Below the pieces are notes generated by a model. The model made no database searches and had not been told where the DNA came from. It saw only the letters and a list, made by a program, of their open reading frames with translations. From Syngnathus acus (taxonomy: Eukaryota > Chordata > Actinopteri > Syngnathiformes > Syngnathidae), in assembly GCF_901709675.1 (NCBI RefSeq), contig NC_051098.1, forward strand, positions 7,753,000 to 7,816,999: a DNA stretch of 64,000 bases, written 5' to 3'. Positions 1-12,940 of the stretch are shown piece after piece. The stretch's first letter is position 1; the number at the start of each line of letters is the position of its first letter. Made by a program: the position numbers and the translations under genes.

Positions 1-44
1 ACTTCACTTGGGCTAATGCAAAGCAAACTGATAAAGTGACTTAC

Positions 45-106
45 ATGTCTGCCTGGCCGGCGTCCTCAGACACAGTCGGTCCTTCTGACACGTCGGCGGT
101 CTCTGG
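45..106 (-). CDS. possible internal exon of an unidentified minus-strand gene
   Basis: The frame read on the minus strand is open and acidic: PETADVSEGPTVSEDAGQAD, 62 nt, ending at a perfect donor GTAAGT (AT|GTAAGT). Upstream are TACTAAC, a perfect branch-point consensus, a modest pyrimidine stretch and an AG at 108-107. Composition is more coding-like than the surroundings. If unspliced, the frame would instead end ADM-stop. I do not recognise the protein; the gene's next exon would lie outside the window. It could also be chance. Confidence 0.3.
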
Positions 107-199
107 CTTCCGAGGTGCGTCAAGTGCAAAGAATGCAAAGTTAGTATACACATGCATACACACGGGCACCTTACATTGTTCTCCTCCATTGCCAATTAG

Positions 200-2349
200 G
201 TTCCCATTTGATTAGATGATTGCAAATTTGATTTGAGTGATTGGTCAATGCGCTTCTGACTGACTGGTTGCGGTTACAAAACGGAAGGGCTTGAAATTCA
301 AAAGCAAAATGCAGCACAGAAGATGGGAACGCTATCTCAGACATCACAAAAAGTGCTGACTTTGAGACAGACTGGCAAAGAGAGGTACATATGACCGGCA
401 CAATTGCAACCTGCACCATGACGAGCTCGATCCAGGCGGTCCGGTCAGTGTTCACGGCAGAAGCGGCGATTTAGCTTGGCAGTGGGCAGTTGGAAGTCCA
501 AGTGAGCCTTCCAAGTCACCGGCTCTATGATAATATTTATGGCCCGCCCGCAAACTCCAGAGCTACAGCAGACTTGATGCAAGGCACATCCCGCCCCTGC
601 GCTTTCATTTAAAAGTCCAAGTCCTCATTATGCCCATTACCAATACTTGTTGGTACTTTTTTTTTCCTGTCAAAACGGTTTCTGGTGCAAACAACTCTGC
701 CCGGTATGTCTTTAAATCTGCGTTTAGTTAATTCTGAGTAGTGTGCTTTTTTATGAGACAGTTCCATGTGACATTCTTAGGCATTCGTGACATGTGTGCA
801 AGACAGACAGATCTCCTTACAGTAATTTCCAGTGATCTTTTGGGTTGATTTAGATGGTGTTTTGCCCTAAAAGCCCGATTCAGAGTCAACTCATCTGCAA
901 CGGAACAAGTGGCCGCCTGGTTTCCTTTGGTGTCAGCGCGCCACGTTCCAGTGAGCTGCACATTAAGACCCGCTCTGGAAAGTACTCTGTTGCTGTTGGA
1001 GTGCAGAGGGCCACATATTTTGGCCACATGTGTGCTTGAGAGACAAAAGCCCAAATGGAGCACATATTGGGACGTGAGAAGTGCTGCGTGTGCTATTGGA
1101 TTCCTGGAAGCAGACTCAAATGCTGATAGAGGAAATGACTGCCACGGGTATTTTGGGAATTATTTTCACATTGTGATCATTTTATTTCACATTTCGTCTT
1201 TTTTTCTTTTGAAACTATAGCCTTAAAAAAATTCTGCACTGACCAACAGACAGAGGGCAGCATTTATCTATATAAAAAAAAACATCCATGCGTTTTGCTC
1301 ACAGCTTGGGTACTGTATTACAGGACTTTAAATTGGGCATCTTCAGTTGATATACAGTATACTTTAAATGCATTTTAATGATATGGCTAAAGGAGAATTT
1401 ATATGCTGAATGAGGCATCCTTATTCCGTGCAAGATGGGAAAGTTTAAAAACACTATAATCTTTATGTAACCACATTAACTCCTTTCATATTTTATGAAT
1501 GATAGCGTTGAAATTAGGATAGGTTTTGGTACTGTATTTTTTGATTGCTGTTGGTCCAATTCTGCCTTCAAAAGATTATGAAAAGACATTCATTAATTCT
1601 CCATTGTCCTTGTGTTTAGATATTTAATATAAAACATGCATGCCAGATTTTCTTCATAAACTGTAGATGTGTCCAAGATGTGAAGTTACTGGTCTGCATC
1701 TTGCAATAGGCACAGTTGCTTTTAGAAAATAGTTGAGTAGTTGTAAGTAGTTTCAGCTTCTTGCACCAGTTTGAATGAGATGCTAACAATTGAGGAGAAC
1801 AAGGGTCGCCTGTGCATAGTTTGTTCCTCAACATGCAGCAGGTGACACATTTTAATTAGAGCTGAGAGAATGGGGACTGTTGCAGCAAAATGGAGACTAT
1901 GGACTTTTAATGCCACAGTGTTAATGTGTTTACAGTATGTTTTCAGCCTTTGTTTACGAATTTGCTAATAACTTGGCACCCAGGTATTAAAAATAATATC
2001 TCATAACATCTGTTTTGGTGTAGAATTTATATTTATTCGTGCGTGTTTGTTATCACTTTTAATTCCCTCAATGTTCTTAACACAAACTTGCTTTTAAGAC
2101 CGGATGTGTTACGGATTGTTAGTACAATGGGTGGAGGACCCCAAAATGCAGATCCGATTAAGAGGGGTTTTATTCACAACAAAAGAGTCACACCAAGACA
2201 GTGCGGGGTGTTAGACAAATAAAAGGAGCACGTAGCACCTGAGAAAAAAAAGTTAACAAAACGTACAAACAAAGGTCAACTCATAAAGTTTAAACTACAG
2301 TCGACAAAGTCAAAAGGTTGATGCAAAACCAATAATCAATAAAAAGTTT
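200..2349. other. non-coding stretch, nothing firm
   Basis: AT-rich sequence with short unsupported open frames. About 2110-2340 (GGTGGAGGACCCCAAAATGC followed by GGGGTTTTATTCAC) has the look of an interspersed-repeat end, but I cannot assign a family. Confidence 0.5.
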
Positions 2350-3010
2350 TACTAAAAAAGACTATAAATCACAGTTTTTTTCATAGTTTGGCCAGGGGTG
2401 CGACTTATACTCAGGAGTAACTTATGTGTGAAATTATTAACACATTATACATTATACACATTATATATTTCACATGTTATTTCATGTTTTCACACTAAAC
2501 CGCAAGAGGGCGCTCTAGGCCTGTGGAATAATTGTAACGGCAACTGACGATGAGTCTGATGTAAGCGACGTAGAGGAGGAAGCGCCGCATCTTCTACTTC
2601 CAGGGTTAGCGGAGTTGTTTATAAGTGACACAGAGGATGAAGATTTTGTTGGATTTAATTACTTGGAGTGACACGAATGGTCCGATAAACTTGTTAGCCT
2701 GTTATTTATGCTATAGTTATTTGAATAACTCTTAATATGTTACGTCAGGCACGTTCTTAGTTCCTTGTTTATGTGTTTATGCAATGTTAGCATACCGTAA
2801 CTTTCAGCCTGTTGCTGCCTATTTTTATTTTAAATTGCCTTTCAAGATGACATATCTTTTTTTGGTGTTAGATTTTATCAAATGAATTTACCCCAAAAAT
2901 GCGACTTATACTCCGGTGCAACTTGTATATGTCTTTTTCTTCTTTATTATGCATTTTATGGCCAGTGCGACTTGTACTCCGGAGCGACTTATAGTCCAAT
3001 AAATACGGTA
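2350..3010. mobile_element. decayed DNA transposon, possibly pogo/Tigger-like
   Basis: The right end reads GCGACTTATAGTCC then AATACGGTA; the left end, starting at 2350, holds the inverted counterpart GACTATAAATCACAG, so the element has degenerate terminal inverted repeats and a TA at each edge. Inside, 2549-2671 reads as a 40-codon acidic tail (begins DESDVSDVEEE, contains SDTEDEDFVGF) then a stop, like the acidic C-termini of pogo-type or other cut-and-paste transposases. The same terminal sequence recurs at 20586-20673. The family name is inferred from these features and from recall of similar abundant fish repeats. Confidence 0.6.
2549..2671 (+). pseudogene. transposase C-terminal tail remnant
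   Basis: Forty codons ending in TGA with strongly acidic content and a DEDFVGF-type ending. No DDE catalytic core remains in the element. It is considered a relic carried by a deletion derivative. Confidence 0.4.
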
Positions 3011-3212
3011 AATACTCAGATAATCAGGGCACACAGGTTTGAAGCAGAAGGCCCAGCCCACCAATTATCAGCAATTATCTGAAGAACAGAAAAAAACAAA
3101 AGCAGACCAGAGAACATGAAAAAGTGTGGCCTAAATGTCCTGTACTTACACAAAGTTGTACGTTGGCTTCGACATTAGGGTAAAGGGATGGGAGAATAAC
3201 ATTAAAATGCTT

Positions 3213-3228
3213 TTAGGGTTAGGGTTAG
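3213..3228. repeat. short interstitial telomere-like repeat
   Basis: Two and a half units of TTAGGG. Isolated and short. Confidence 0.8.
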
Positions 3229-3516
3229 AGCAGTACTTGCTAGTGTCTCTCAAGGCTATGTAATAGAGCCCACAAAATCCTGAATCCAAATGCAGTGGTT
3301 CTGGGATAAAAGCGTCCTTGTTGTTTTCTAGTTTGAGCATTACTCATGAGCATCAAAACCATGCATGTTGAAAAGTAAAGTACAGAAAAGACTTGACTCC
3401 AATTTGAAAATATTTCATGATGCAAAACCACCTTGACAAAACATTGTTGGCTTGTGTTATTATAAAGTGGGGTGAGACAAAAAACAGACACATATTCCCC
3501 AAAGCAAACCTGTTTG

Positions 3517-3562
<46 letters not shown>
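3517..3562. repeat. poly-A run of 46 bases
   Basis: Uninterrupted A tract. It might be the tail of an old retroposed copy on the plus strand, but no recognisable body or target-site duplication was found, so a simple homopolymer expansion is equally likely. Confidence 0.9.
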
Positions 3563-3564
<2 letters not shown>

Positions 3565-6500
3565 GTGACATTTTGAAGCAGATCTGTTCAGTTTATTTTT
3601 AACTGTTTCGGCCCGTCTGTCTCACACCTGGTTTGCTGAGTGTGGCGATGAACAGAGCACACTCTGTTCTGGACCCAGACAAATCAGCCGAGCCATACGG
3701 AAAATAAATCAGCTCCACATTCATTAAACTTAAAAAAAAAAAAAAAAGCTGTGGCCAGATTTATTTCATCATTGGATTTCTTAACCATTTTCCCCTTGGC
3801 CGAGTTAACCCTTAGTGGCAATTCTTCTTTTTGGGCCCCTTGAGGTATACCTGAGGTTCTTCCTCTGTATCTTGAGCTTTGTGCCTCTACCTCATTTGCT
3901 GTGCTGCCCTTTGAGACATTGTGAGAATTGGAGACCAAAAATTGTTGCACAGTTACCTGGGAAAAAGCCCTCCTGCCACGGCAGCCTGGGCCGCTTGGAC
4001 CAACACAGATCTATCGGCACAAGCAAAGAAAGCCCTCAAGGAAATAATGAGGCTAATGGTCTTTATAAGTGGCCCTTTTTATCCTCATCATCTTTGATGC
4101 AATACCTATTCATCTTGTTGGGGAGCATGGTGTTTGCATTGCAAGTGCACGTTGAGGTCACAAAGCAGAGCGACTGTGAACGCAATGTGCCTAGACCAGT
4201 GTGCTGATTCTCACCGCCTTTCCTTTGTGAAACTCCGCTGTAGAACATTCGGGGTTTTGAAGCCGCAGAGCCAACGTCTGCAAATAACAAGCGGTGGTTG
4301 TATTTCTTGTTGTTATTGCTGGAACACGACTGGGCCCTTTGAGGAGTATCACCTGTCTCATACATATCCACCAGCCTTGGTTGTGCCCCTCCAGCTGCTG
4401 AGTACAACTAAGTTTGAGCGACGATCACCTTCATCCTCTCAGCATCCTTTGAGGAAGGAAGCTGGGAAGTCTGCATAAGTGCCCCGAAAGCTTTACAATC
4501 TCCCGCAGGGACTCTGGTTATTTTTGGACTGAATAGGGTGGCATATCACATTACGACTACAAGAAGACACTTCAGACAGGAAATCACCCAGCAGCTCTTG
4601 CATTTTTGGCAATCAGCCCAGCTGACTGGTGGGTGATTCATCCCCGCCGTGCATGTGGTGATCTGAGAGAGGAAAGCCCAACAGAACAAGAAAGCCATCT
4701 TCTTTTCAACTCCGGATGACCTACTCCCTGCTGAAATTTCCACACACCAGCCAAGTGCCCAGTGTGACTTGAATACATAACTGCACCCACACAACAATCT
4801 GGGGCAGTGGGATACCATCACTTTGTTCCCAAGAAACATGTTTATATTGTGATCACCCCCCCAAGTTTTGGATCATCTCACCAAAGCAACAGCAAGGCAC
4901 AATGTGGCATCGGATGTTCTTGAGCTTGTTCGAAAACCAAACCTGGCCTGAGGCACTTTCCCAGCCTTCTCTGTCACACACTCCGGGGTTGATTCTTCAG
5001 GGAGGGATCCAGTTGTTCAAAAGGTGTAATCTAGATCAAAATTATGCAAAATTTGAAATTGCTTTATTTTATGATCACATAATCCATGTTACTTTTATCC
5101 CAGATGCTCAAAGCAAAGTGGGACACTGATTCAGATCCAAACTTTTAAGATGGGCAAAAAATGCTCTAAAAAAAGTACTCTGAATGCTCTCACAAAAGTG
5201 CTCTAAATTTCAGCAAATTAAAGAAATCCAACAATAAATAACTGGTAGAACAATGGCTAGCATGGGCTCCCTCAAAGATTATTCATTTGAACAAAAAAGC
5301 ACAGAATATATGAATATCCCATTTGATGAGTCGGTGTATGCTAAATGTGTTTATTCATGCAATTGAGAGTTTAAAGCATTACGAAGAGGAACTTTGTGTG
5401 CTTCAAATACTTGTGAGTGGAACGCTAAGGAGTGTGCAACGACCGCTGTCGTAGTTAGTAAATTATTGTGTGCTGGGCTTTCACTTGTTACCTACAAAGT
5501 ACTCACAGCTCTCATCCACCTACTGATGACACAACATCAGAAGGTTCAGTGTCTTGCTCAAGGACACTTCTGCAAGGGAGATGACCTCTCTATCTTATGG
5601 CAACATCCACACTAATTGTATACTAACTTGCTTTTTCAGATTTAAGTCAATCAGCTCACGAGCACAATGTTTGCAAGGTTAAGAGTGCGTTGCATGAATT
5701 GATAAATATTTGAAGTGCAAGGTTAGGCACTTTAAAGATGAAAATGCGCATCCTAATGATGCACAACTTTGTGTGGTGCTATTTAATAACTGGCCGTTAG
5801 AAGATGGGATTGCTGTTGGCTTTTGACTTTGAGAATAAGAATGTGTGCCATTATGAGGTTTATTGGTGTTCACTACAGGCTGACCTCAGGGCGTAAAAAG
5901 GTTGTTTCTCCATCGTTACTTCACTAGCTCAGGTTACACATTGCCCATTCACACTTGCTGAAAGGCAGGACGAAGGTGACCGTTGCTCTCCTCCTGCTCG
6001 GCTCTCTAAAATGCGTCAAATGCCTTCAACACCTCTTAGCATTTGGCTCCCATTATGTGGGTGTGTTCAAGTTCAAATGGATCTAAAATGCACTCGAGAC
6101 GATCAGCACTTGTTCTTTTGGGGCATCTTTTAACTGTAAACCTGATGCTGTTTTATGTGATAATGATATTTCTCCATTCTAAAGAAGCCACATTCCCATC
6201 TATGGTCAAATTGGGTACCAAATGTGTCATAGAGTAATCGCTAACAATTGTTTTCACTTTAGCTGTAGACACTGTAGTACACAATACTCCACTTTCTCAA
6301 AAAAGTGAATATGAGTCATGTAACTTCATAGAAGTAACCTATTTTTTCCTTCTTTTCATCTGGACCTTCTTTAGTAAAAGACCAGGAAAAAACAAAACAC
6401 ACCAGTTCAGCCTTTTGATGCTCAATAAATCGCGAAAAGCTATCCATTGCAGACAAATTAACAGTCTATGATTGTTTCCCATGTTGGATACAATACAGTG

Positions 6501-6721
6501 TAGTTGGCGTTTCAAGGAAGAAGACATGCTCCCCACCCCCATCCTTATTCCTCTGCCTTCATCTTTTCCTCTCAGCCTCCACATTGCTCCCCCAGAAAAC
6601 CTTCCTTCATTAAAACTCGCTACAGGGTTATGAATGAGCCTGTCTGGCCCACTGCACAGCCTTGAAAAGCCCAGTTGGTTCCTATTACCACCTCTTCTTG
6701 AGTGTGCACATGTGTGTGTGT

Positions 6722-6751
6722 GAGAGAGGGAAAGAGAGAGAGAGAGAGAGG

Positions 6752-6834
<83 letters not shown>
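6722..6834. repeat. (GA)n microsatellite
   Basis: About 113 bases of GA with a few interruptions (GGG, AAA, CG), preceded by a short GT run. The apparent Arg-Glu open frame across it is an artefact. Confidence 0.97.
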
Positions 6835-6836
<2 letters not shown>

Positions 6837-8359
6837 CAGTCGTCAAAAACTGAAGAGTTCTGCATAATTCCTGTCAGGTAGTTGTGATGAGAGCCAGAGT
6901 TCAGGTGCTGCCAGGGTATATTGGTTAGGTGAGTGAGGGGGGGCAGCTGGAAGTGTAAGTGGGTAGTAGAGATGTAACCTTTATCGGAAGGACCTTTAAG
7001 GTGTCACTATAACCCTGCAAGACCTCCATTTCCCCTTGTCCCTTTCCTCCTCTTTTTCGCCAACTCCCCTATTTTACCCTAACTTGCTTCCAATCCATCT
7101 TGCCTTCCCTCCTCTGTCATTCTTTTTTTTTTTTTTTTACTGCGGTCCTGTTCTTTTTCTTTCACCTGCCTGTATGTTTCTATTTATATCAATAAATAAG
7201 AAAAACTATTGTCATTTCTTTCCTGGCCGAGAGCCAAACATGAGGATGGGATGTTGAGCTGGGCCACCAGCCAAACATTATTTTTTATGAGTGTGTATAA
7301 ATCTTGGGGAGTCGTCGACAGGGAGATATATGTTGCTTTTTCCCCGTGCGGCACTCCTATTGTATTAGTGGCTGGGCTGAAACCTGACATAAACTTCCGA
7401 TGATGAGCCAACTCTACCTATATAATGCAAATAAGAGTGGACATTTTGCTAGCATTTTCTTAGCCTTAATAATCAAAATGCGTGCAGGGTTACTTTTATT
7501 CAACATCTGTAATACAGGTTATTTCCTCAAGTGCGAATGACATTATATCTTTATTTGGAAAATGTGGAAAACAATTTAAAGGCACGAGATGGTTGAGGGT
7601 TGAGTTTTTTTTTTTTTTACAGATCATAAACATCATGTACTACTATCAAATCTGTTGCGTGATATATGTGAGCTTCTTTAAATGCAAACACCCAGTTTCA
7701 AAGGTATAATTGTTTTAAATTCAAATAAAATGGGATGTGGCTCAGTGTCTCAGAGTGTATCATGTTCAACTTTGGAGATTCTACTGGATTTTGTTATCAT
7801 TTGTTAGTCAGATTATATAGTTTAAATTGTGTCCACTTAAAGAGCTCACAACATTCCCAGCCCCCACTTTGTATTCCCATGCCCTAGTAAATCGCCTCAC
7901 TTACATTGAGGTTTACGTTCTCATGCCCTCCCAACCACCAGACGGCCACCGACACCCCCCTACATACAAACAGCCCCACCCCTTCCTTTCTTCTATCACT
8001 AGCACCCTCACTCACAAACGCAACGTATCGTCAGTCCCCCACCTCTAAAAAAAACTGCTGCAGAGTGGAACACATATGCTTCCAATTAGATTTTCTTTAA
8101 GCAGGCCACCTTCTCTCTCTTGTTTTCACACACCCCCATTTTAGTTCACATGCATGTGTGTACAAAACATTGGGAACACACACCCCTCTGAGTATTCATG
8201 AACACATGGTTTTCCCTCCGTGCACCCCTCAACATTCCGTTTCATTATCTCCCTCCCAATCAATTTACGCAACATAATGTTACATAATAGCATAATGACC
8301 GAAATCAAAGAGAAACACTTTTCTGGATTTTCAAGAATGAGAAAGACAAGTGCATGTGT

Positions 8360-8740
8360 GTACGGAAGAGTATTAGGGCCAGTGAAGAAAAAAAAAGGGG
8401 TCGAAGGGATCCTGACTTTTTTCTCAGAATTCTGACTTTAAAGATTAAGATTAAAGTCCCAATGATCGTCACACACACACCTGGGTGTGGTGAAATTTGT
8501 CCTCTGCATTTAACCCATCCCCGTGTGATTTTAATCCATCCCCTGGGGGAGAGGGGAGCAGTGAGCAGCAGCGGTGCCGCACTCGGGAAAGTGAGAATTC
8601 CCACTTTAAAGTCACTTTAACGTCAGAATTCTGAGAGGAAAGTCAGAATTCTCACTTTTAAGTCAGAATTCTGAGAAAAAAAAGTCAGAATCCTGTCACC
8701 CCCCGTTTTTTTCTTCACTGGGCCTAATCCTCTTCCGTAC
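8360..8740. mobile_element. inverted-repeat (MITE-like) element with an internal repeat fragment
   Basis: The left arm begins GTACGGAAGAGTATTAGGGC and continues CAGTGAAGAAAAAA, then CTGACTTTTTTCTCAGAATT. The right arm is its reverse complement, ending CTAATCCTCTTCCGTAC, and each arm is about 80-90 bases. The centre (about 8446-8600) has AAAGTCCCAATGATCGTCAC and GAGGGGAGCAGTGAGCAGCA, a segment I associate with a separate common fish repeat, so this may be a nested insertion. A TA lies near each tip, which would fit a TA target. Confidence 0.75.
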
Positions 8741-9370
8741 TTTTGCATACATGCTTGTTTTATGAATTCTTCATAGTCGTGATCTGAGTGCTAAACACAA
8801 TAACCACCCTGCAATGCGCAGAATGTCTTATGTTTTTTATTCTATTTGGATTTTAAACTGTAAACCCTTGACAGGAGAATGGAAATGCAATGGAGTACAA
8901 AACATTCCACTTGTGACCACTAGAGGTGCCCCGATGACACATAAGGACTCTCCAGTGACTACCACAGCAGTAGTTCTACTAGTTCCAATAACATCTAATA
9001 TTGACTTTTCCTAAAAAATTAGACCAATATCTAAATAAAATTAAGCATTATACTGCATAGACATTTTAATGGCCAGTCCCATATTAAAGGTATTGGTGGT
9101 CTGCTGTTGGTCAGCTAATGTCCTCCTTTGTCAGTTAGATTGTGTAGTTAAGTCAGTAAACAGTGGTATATGATCAAGTCTATATAGTACCATTGTTGAA
9201 TGGTGTGTCAGAATGAACTAAAGCAACGTTAATGTCATATTTCTTTCTAGGTCACTGCTGATGCTATTGAACGGTTGCCAGGGAGATGCTCTAATTCAAC
9301 TTCATTGTACAGTTAAGTAGTACGAGCAACAGGTGCCTGTTATTTTTATTTTACTTTACTCCATTGTCAG

Positions 9371-9420
9371 TGTGTGTGCGTGTGTGTGTATGTGTGTGTG
9401 CGTGCGTGTGTTTGTGTGTG
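9371..9420. repeat. GT-rich microsatellite
   Basis: Interrupted (GT)n with GC and TA variants over about 50 bases. Confidence 0.95.
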
Positions 9421-12400
9421 AAGATGTGCATCTGTACTGCAGAACTTATGCATTTCTTTTGCAGAAATGAGCCAGTGCACGCAAGACTGTGGTTAGCTGA
9501 GCTGCACACCCTTGGGAGGCATAGAATTTGTTTACCAACTTGCATGAAGGTGTGATGTTGAAAAAAAAAAAAAAAAAAACTTGATGCAAGCAAATCAATC
9601 ATAAAAAAAAAAAAAAAAGGTCACAGCTGTGGGGTTCAATAGCACCGCCACTGATTTCAGCCTTTCGGGTTTTCCATTTGACAGCTAAAACAATTTGATC
9701 TCTCAGGTTTACCAGAGTTAAGTTACTTTTTCATAATGGACATTAACTCATAACTCAGAATTGTATTTCAGTGAGCTCTGTACAAAAAACGTTTGTATTC
9801 CACAGCCCTAAGCATGTTTGTTGCGAGGACCCCATCAATTGATTTTGTGGGTTTAATGTATTTCATCAAAATGTCCATCCATCTATTGGCATCTTCTCAT
9901 CTGGCTTGTCATGGCTCAGCCTGACTCGACTCAGTTTGGGGCGGTCGGTCCTCCTCTTTCTTAGTCGTCGTGGGAAACTGTACAAACCACTACATTGAAT
10001 TCATCAGTGGGTGTAACAAGACGCTAAAAAGACATGCTGTAGAATGAGGGTCTTTTGTACTTCTCCTTTGGCATGTAGCTTTAGGTTACATGACTCTGAC
10101 AACAACATCCTGAGATACTCATCCACCTTAGACCAATCTGGAGTAACACAGAGTGTGAAATCGACACTTCATTGACAGAGAATGATGACCGCAAATGAAG
10201 TCATATTATTAATCTGAAATAGGGAGATTTGAGGATTAAAGGAGTTCCCAAGTGATCCTAAGGCTCACTTGTTTATGGTTCTTTGCCATGGTAGACTATC
10301 CTGAAACGAAATAAAGTTTTCCCTGATAGCTTGTGGCCTGAGTGAAGGCCTCAACAGTAAGTATCTGGTAAGCAGCGCTGACAGGAGGAGAAAAGCGATG
10401 TTGTTTTTATTTTTTTGAAAGTAATAGTGCCAATTTGTGGCACTTGAGGATTACAAAATCCCAAGCAGTACCATATAGCATGTTGGTGGGCCTTTGCGAA
10501 TGAAGCCTCGCTTGACTCACAGGTTACAGTGTATGTGCATTGGGCAGTGATCAAGGCTCGGTACCTTGGTGGTCTAGACTTCAGATGTAATCATGGATTT
10601 GGAATCACCCCTAGCAAAATTTTGAAATACTGAGCACATGTTAAGAAATGTCCGCACATGATGCTGACAGTTTATTAAAATGAGAGTTTAATATTTACAA
10701 GACTGGATGAAATAAGTCAGCGGTCACACTTCTGGTAAATGATGTAAACTCAAATACCAGAAGTTGGCTTGGTGATGTTAAGCACACTGGACGACCCCTG
10801 GTACTCTCCTGAATCCTGCACAGTGCTACATTGCTGATTGTCAGCAGTATCAAGGGTTTCATGGCATTTTGAGCAAAATGACCTTTTTACACTGAAAGTG
10901 ACTCTTGGACTTGTCAAGCCCATTCAAGGCATGGTGATAAATGTCTTACAATTGGGAGGGTGGGGGACTGACCTGAGCCACTGTGTCAATCTACCACAGG
11001 CCTCTTGGGACCCATTTTGCCACGACCCCTTGACTGTCGGATCTACGTTTGACAATGGGAGGGGGCAAGAGAGTGAAAAAGTTCTCCCACCCTCTGACCT
11101 CTCGAGAGGGTGCGGCAGAGCCCCGGCTGGCCACATGAGGCTGCTCCGCATGGTGCTACCCTCCTCTGTTATTCCAAGTCTCCAGTTACAGTCCTAAACC
11201 CCAGAGGGTCTTTAACGGGGGGCTTTGGGATCACAGGCATGCCTGTTAACAGTTCTAAGGTGAAAGGCCTTGGATGCAGCCCTATAATCTGCATGTTTTA
11301 TGTAGTCCCTTGAGCGGATCCTTTGAGATAAGAACCTCCTCAGTGGGTTTGGCAATGTGGAATCACTTGTTACCCATCCATTTGTTAGGGGTACCATCTC
11401 CATATTACCAGATAGTCATTTCGTAGGTAACAAATGCTTATGTCTTAGTGGAAGTCTTCACTTCTTCAGTGGTCTTGTTTTTTTAATAGCAAAAGTGTAG
11501 CCTGGTAATAAGTGTGGCCTATAGGGCCAAAATAATCTAAAAGTGCCGTGTTACTAATAATGAAAAGTGACCTGTTAGGTTTCGCCATCACAAAATGATG
11601 GATTGCCAAAGAGAAACGTCAACTTCTAACCATTTAAATATATGCACGCTTGCAGTCTAAATATTCTGTGTTTGTTTCAGACCTCGTCCCGGTGTGCCAA
11701 TTTATCTTTTTGACAGTGCGGCGGCGTTCATCTGCCTGAAATTTCCATTATCTCTCCAACCGTCTCATGTAGCACATTTAAATCTGTCAAAATTAGTTCA
11801 AATGTGCAAATTGATGCATGATCTGTTGCAGGCCTAAACGCCGGGCACTCTTATTTGTCCAAATTAGACTTGTCATCTTCTATCTGAGGACGTGCCTCTC
11901 AGGATAACAGTTGTTATCAGTTCCTTCCCCCCCAGGTGAGATTATTCTTTTTTACCATCTAGATTGGACTCCTCAGCAGACCCCTCTCAGTGTATCAAAT
12001 TTGTAATGCAGCTGTAACAAAGGCTTGGAATACACCCAGTGTTAGTCTACATCATTTCAATTAGACTCATGGGGAGTCATATTCTGCAGTTGGATATTAA
12101 CACATCCTCTCACTTATAAGACATTTGGGCAATTTCAAACAGAGCTTTGTGTTTCTGGGATCAAACAAGTTTATTTTAATTGCCAATTGAGAAGCATTCA
12201 GGTCACATTGTTGACGGTGCATTGTGCTAACTGTGACACCCCGTTGTAGTTTGTTATGACTGGCTGAGGCTAAGGATTTCCTCCAGGAAGTGCCTGGCTG
12301 TGGTTGTGATGATGCTCCCTTGAAATGAGGTGGAGTCTCACGACTTGACAGCCAAAACGGTTTCTATATGATGGGGAGCTACACATAACTGCACAAACTA

Positions 12401-12706
12401 TGAGTGGCACTTGCAACTGTCACTAGACATGTCACTACTTTTTTAAATTGAGATTGATAAGATGTAAATTTTTTTCTGCTTGTAGTTCGCATCTCTGTTG
12501 AATTACCCAGAATTATAATATTTTCAATACAAAGCATCATGCCTTTGACAGCTTGCATTTGTGCCACCTTTTAACCATGTAACCCTTGAGTTTGAACCCA
12601 TTGGAGATTGAAAAAAAGCTCTTATATAAACATTACATCAGCCTCTTAATCACAATGGATGACAAGTAGTAAATTGAACACTTCTTTCACCTTTGTATAA
12701 TTACTA

Positions 12707-12940
12707 TATATTAGTGGTATTAAGGACTCTCTGGCTTTGATATCAAAACTTTCGAGGATGTCAAATCTCACCGTAACTAGAATGAATTACATCTATATAT
12801 AGAAATAAATATATAAATATATATTGTATATTATCATATGTATATACATATATATTAGTGGTACTAAGGACTCTCCAGCTTTGTTATCAAAACCTTTGGG
12901 CATGTCAAATCTCACCGTGACGAAAATGAATTATATCTAT
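12707..12940. repeat. pair of 90-bp direct repeats separated by AT-rich spacer
   Basis: 12707-12796 and 12851-12940 align without gaps and differ at 12 of 90 positions by eye. Both begin TATATTAGTGGTA and contain ATGTCAAATCTCACCGT. The spacer is (TA)-rich, suggesting local duplication by slippage or unequal exchange. Confidence 0.93.

Larger units (their letters stand above)
3011..8359. other. gene desert segment with simple repeats
   Basis: No gene supported. Contains a TTAGGG run at 3213-3228, a 46-base poly-A at 3517-3562, a (GA)n microsatellite at 6722-6834 and oligo-T at 7123-7139. Open frames near 3815-4478 are short, overlapping and show no domain. Confidence 0.6.

Noticed and set aside
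6662-6853. Arg-Glu repeat protein
   Set aside because: Translation of a GA microsatellite.
12780-12850. CRISPR-like direct repeats
   Set aside because: Only two diverged copies in vertebrate DNA with a TA-rich spacer; a local duplication.
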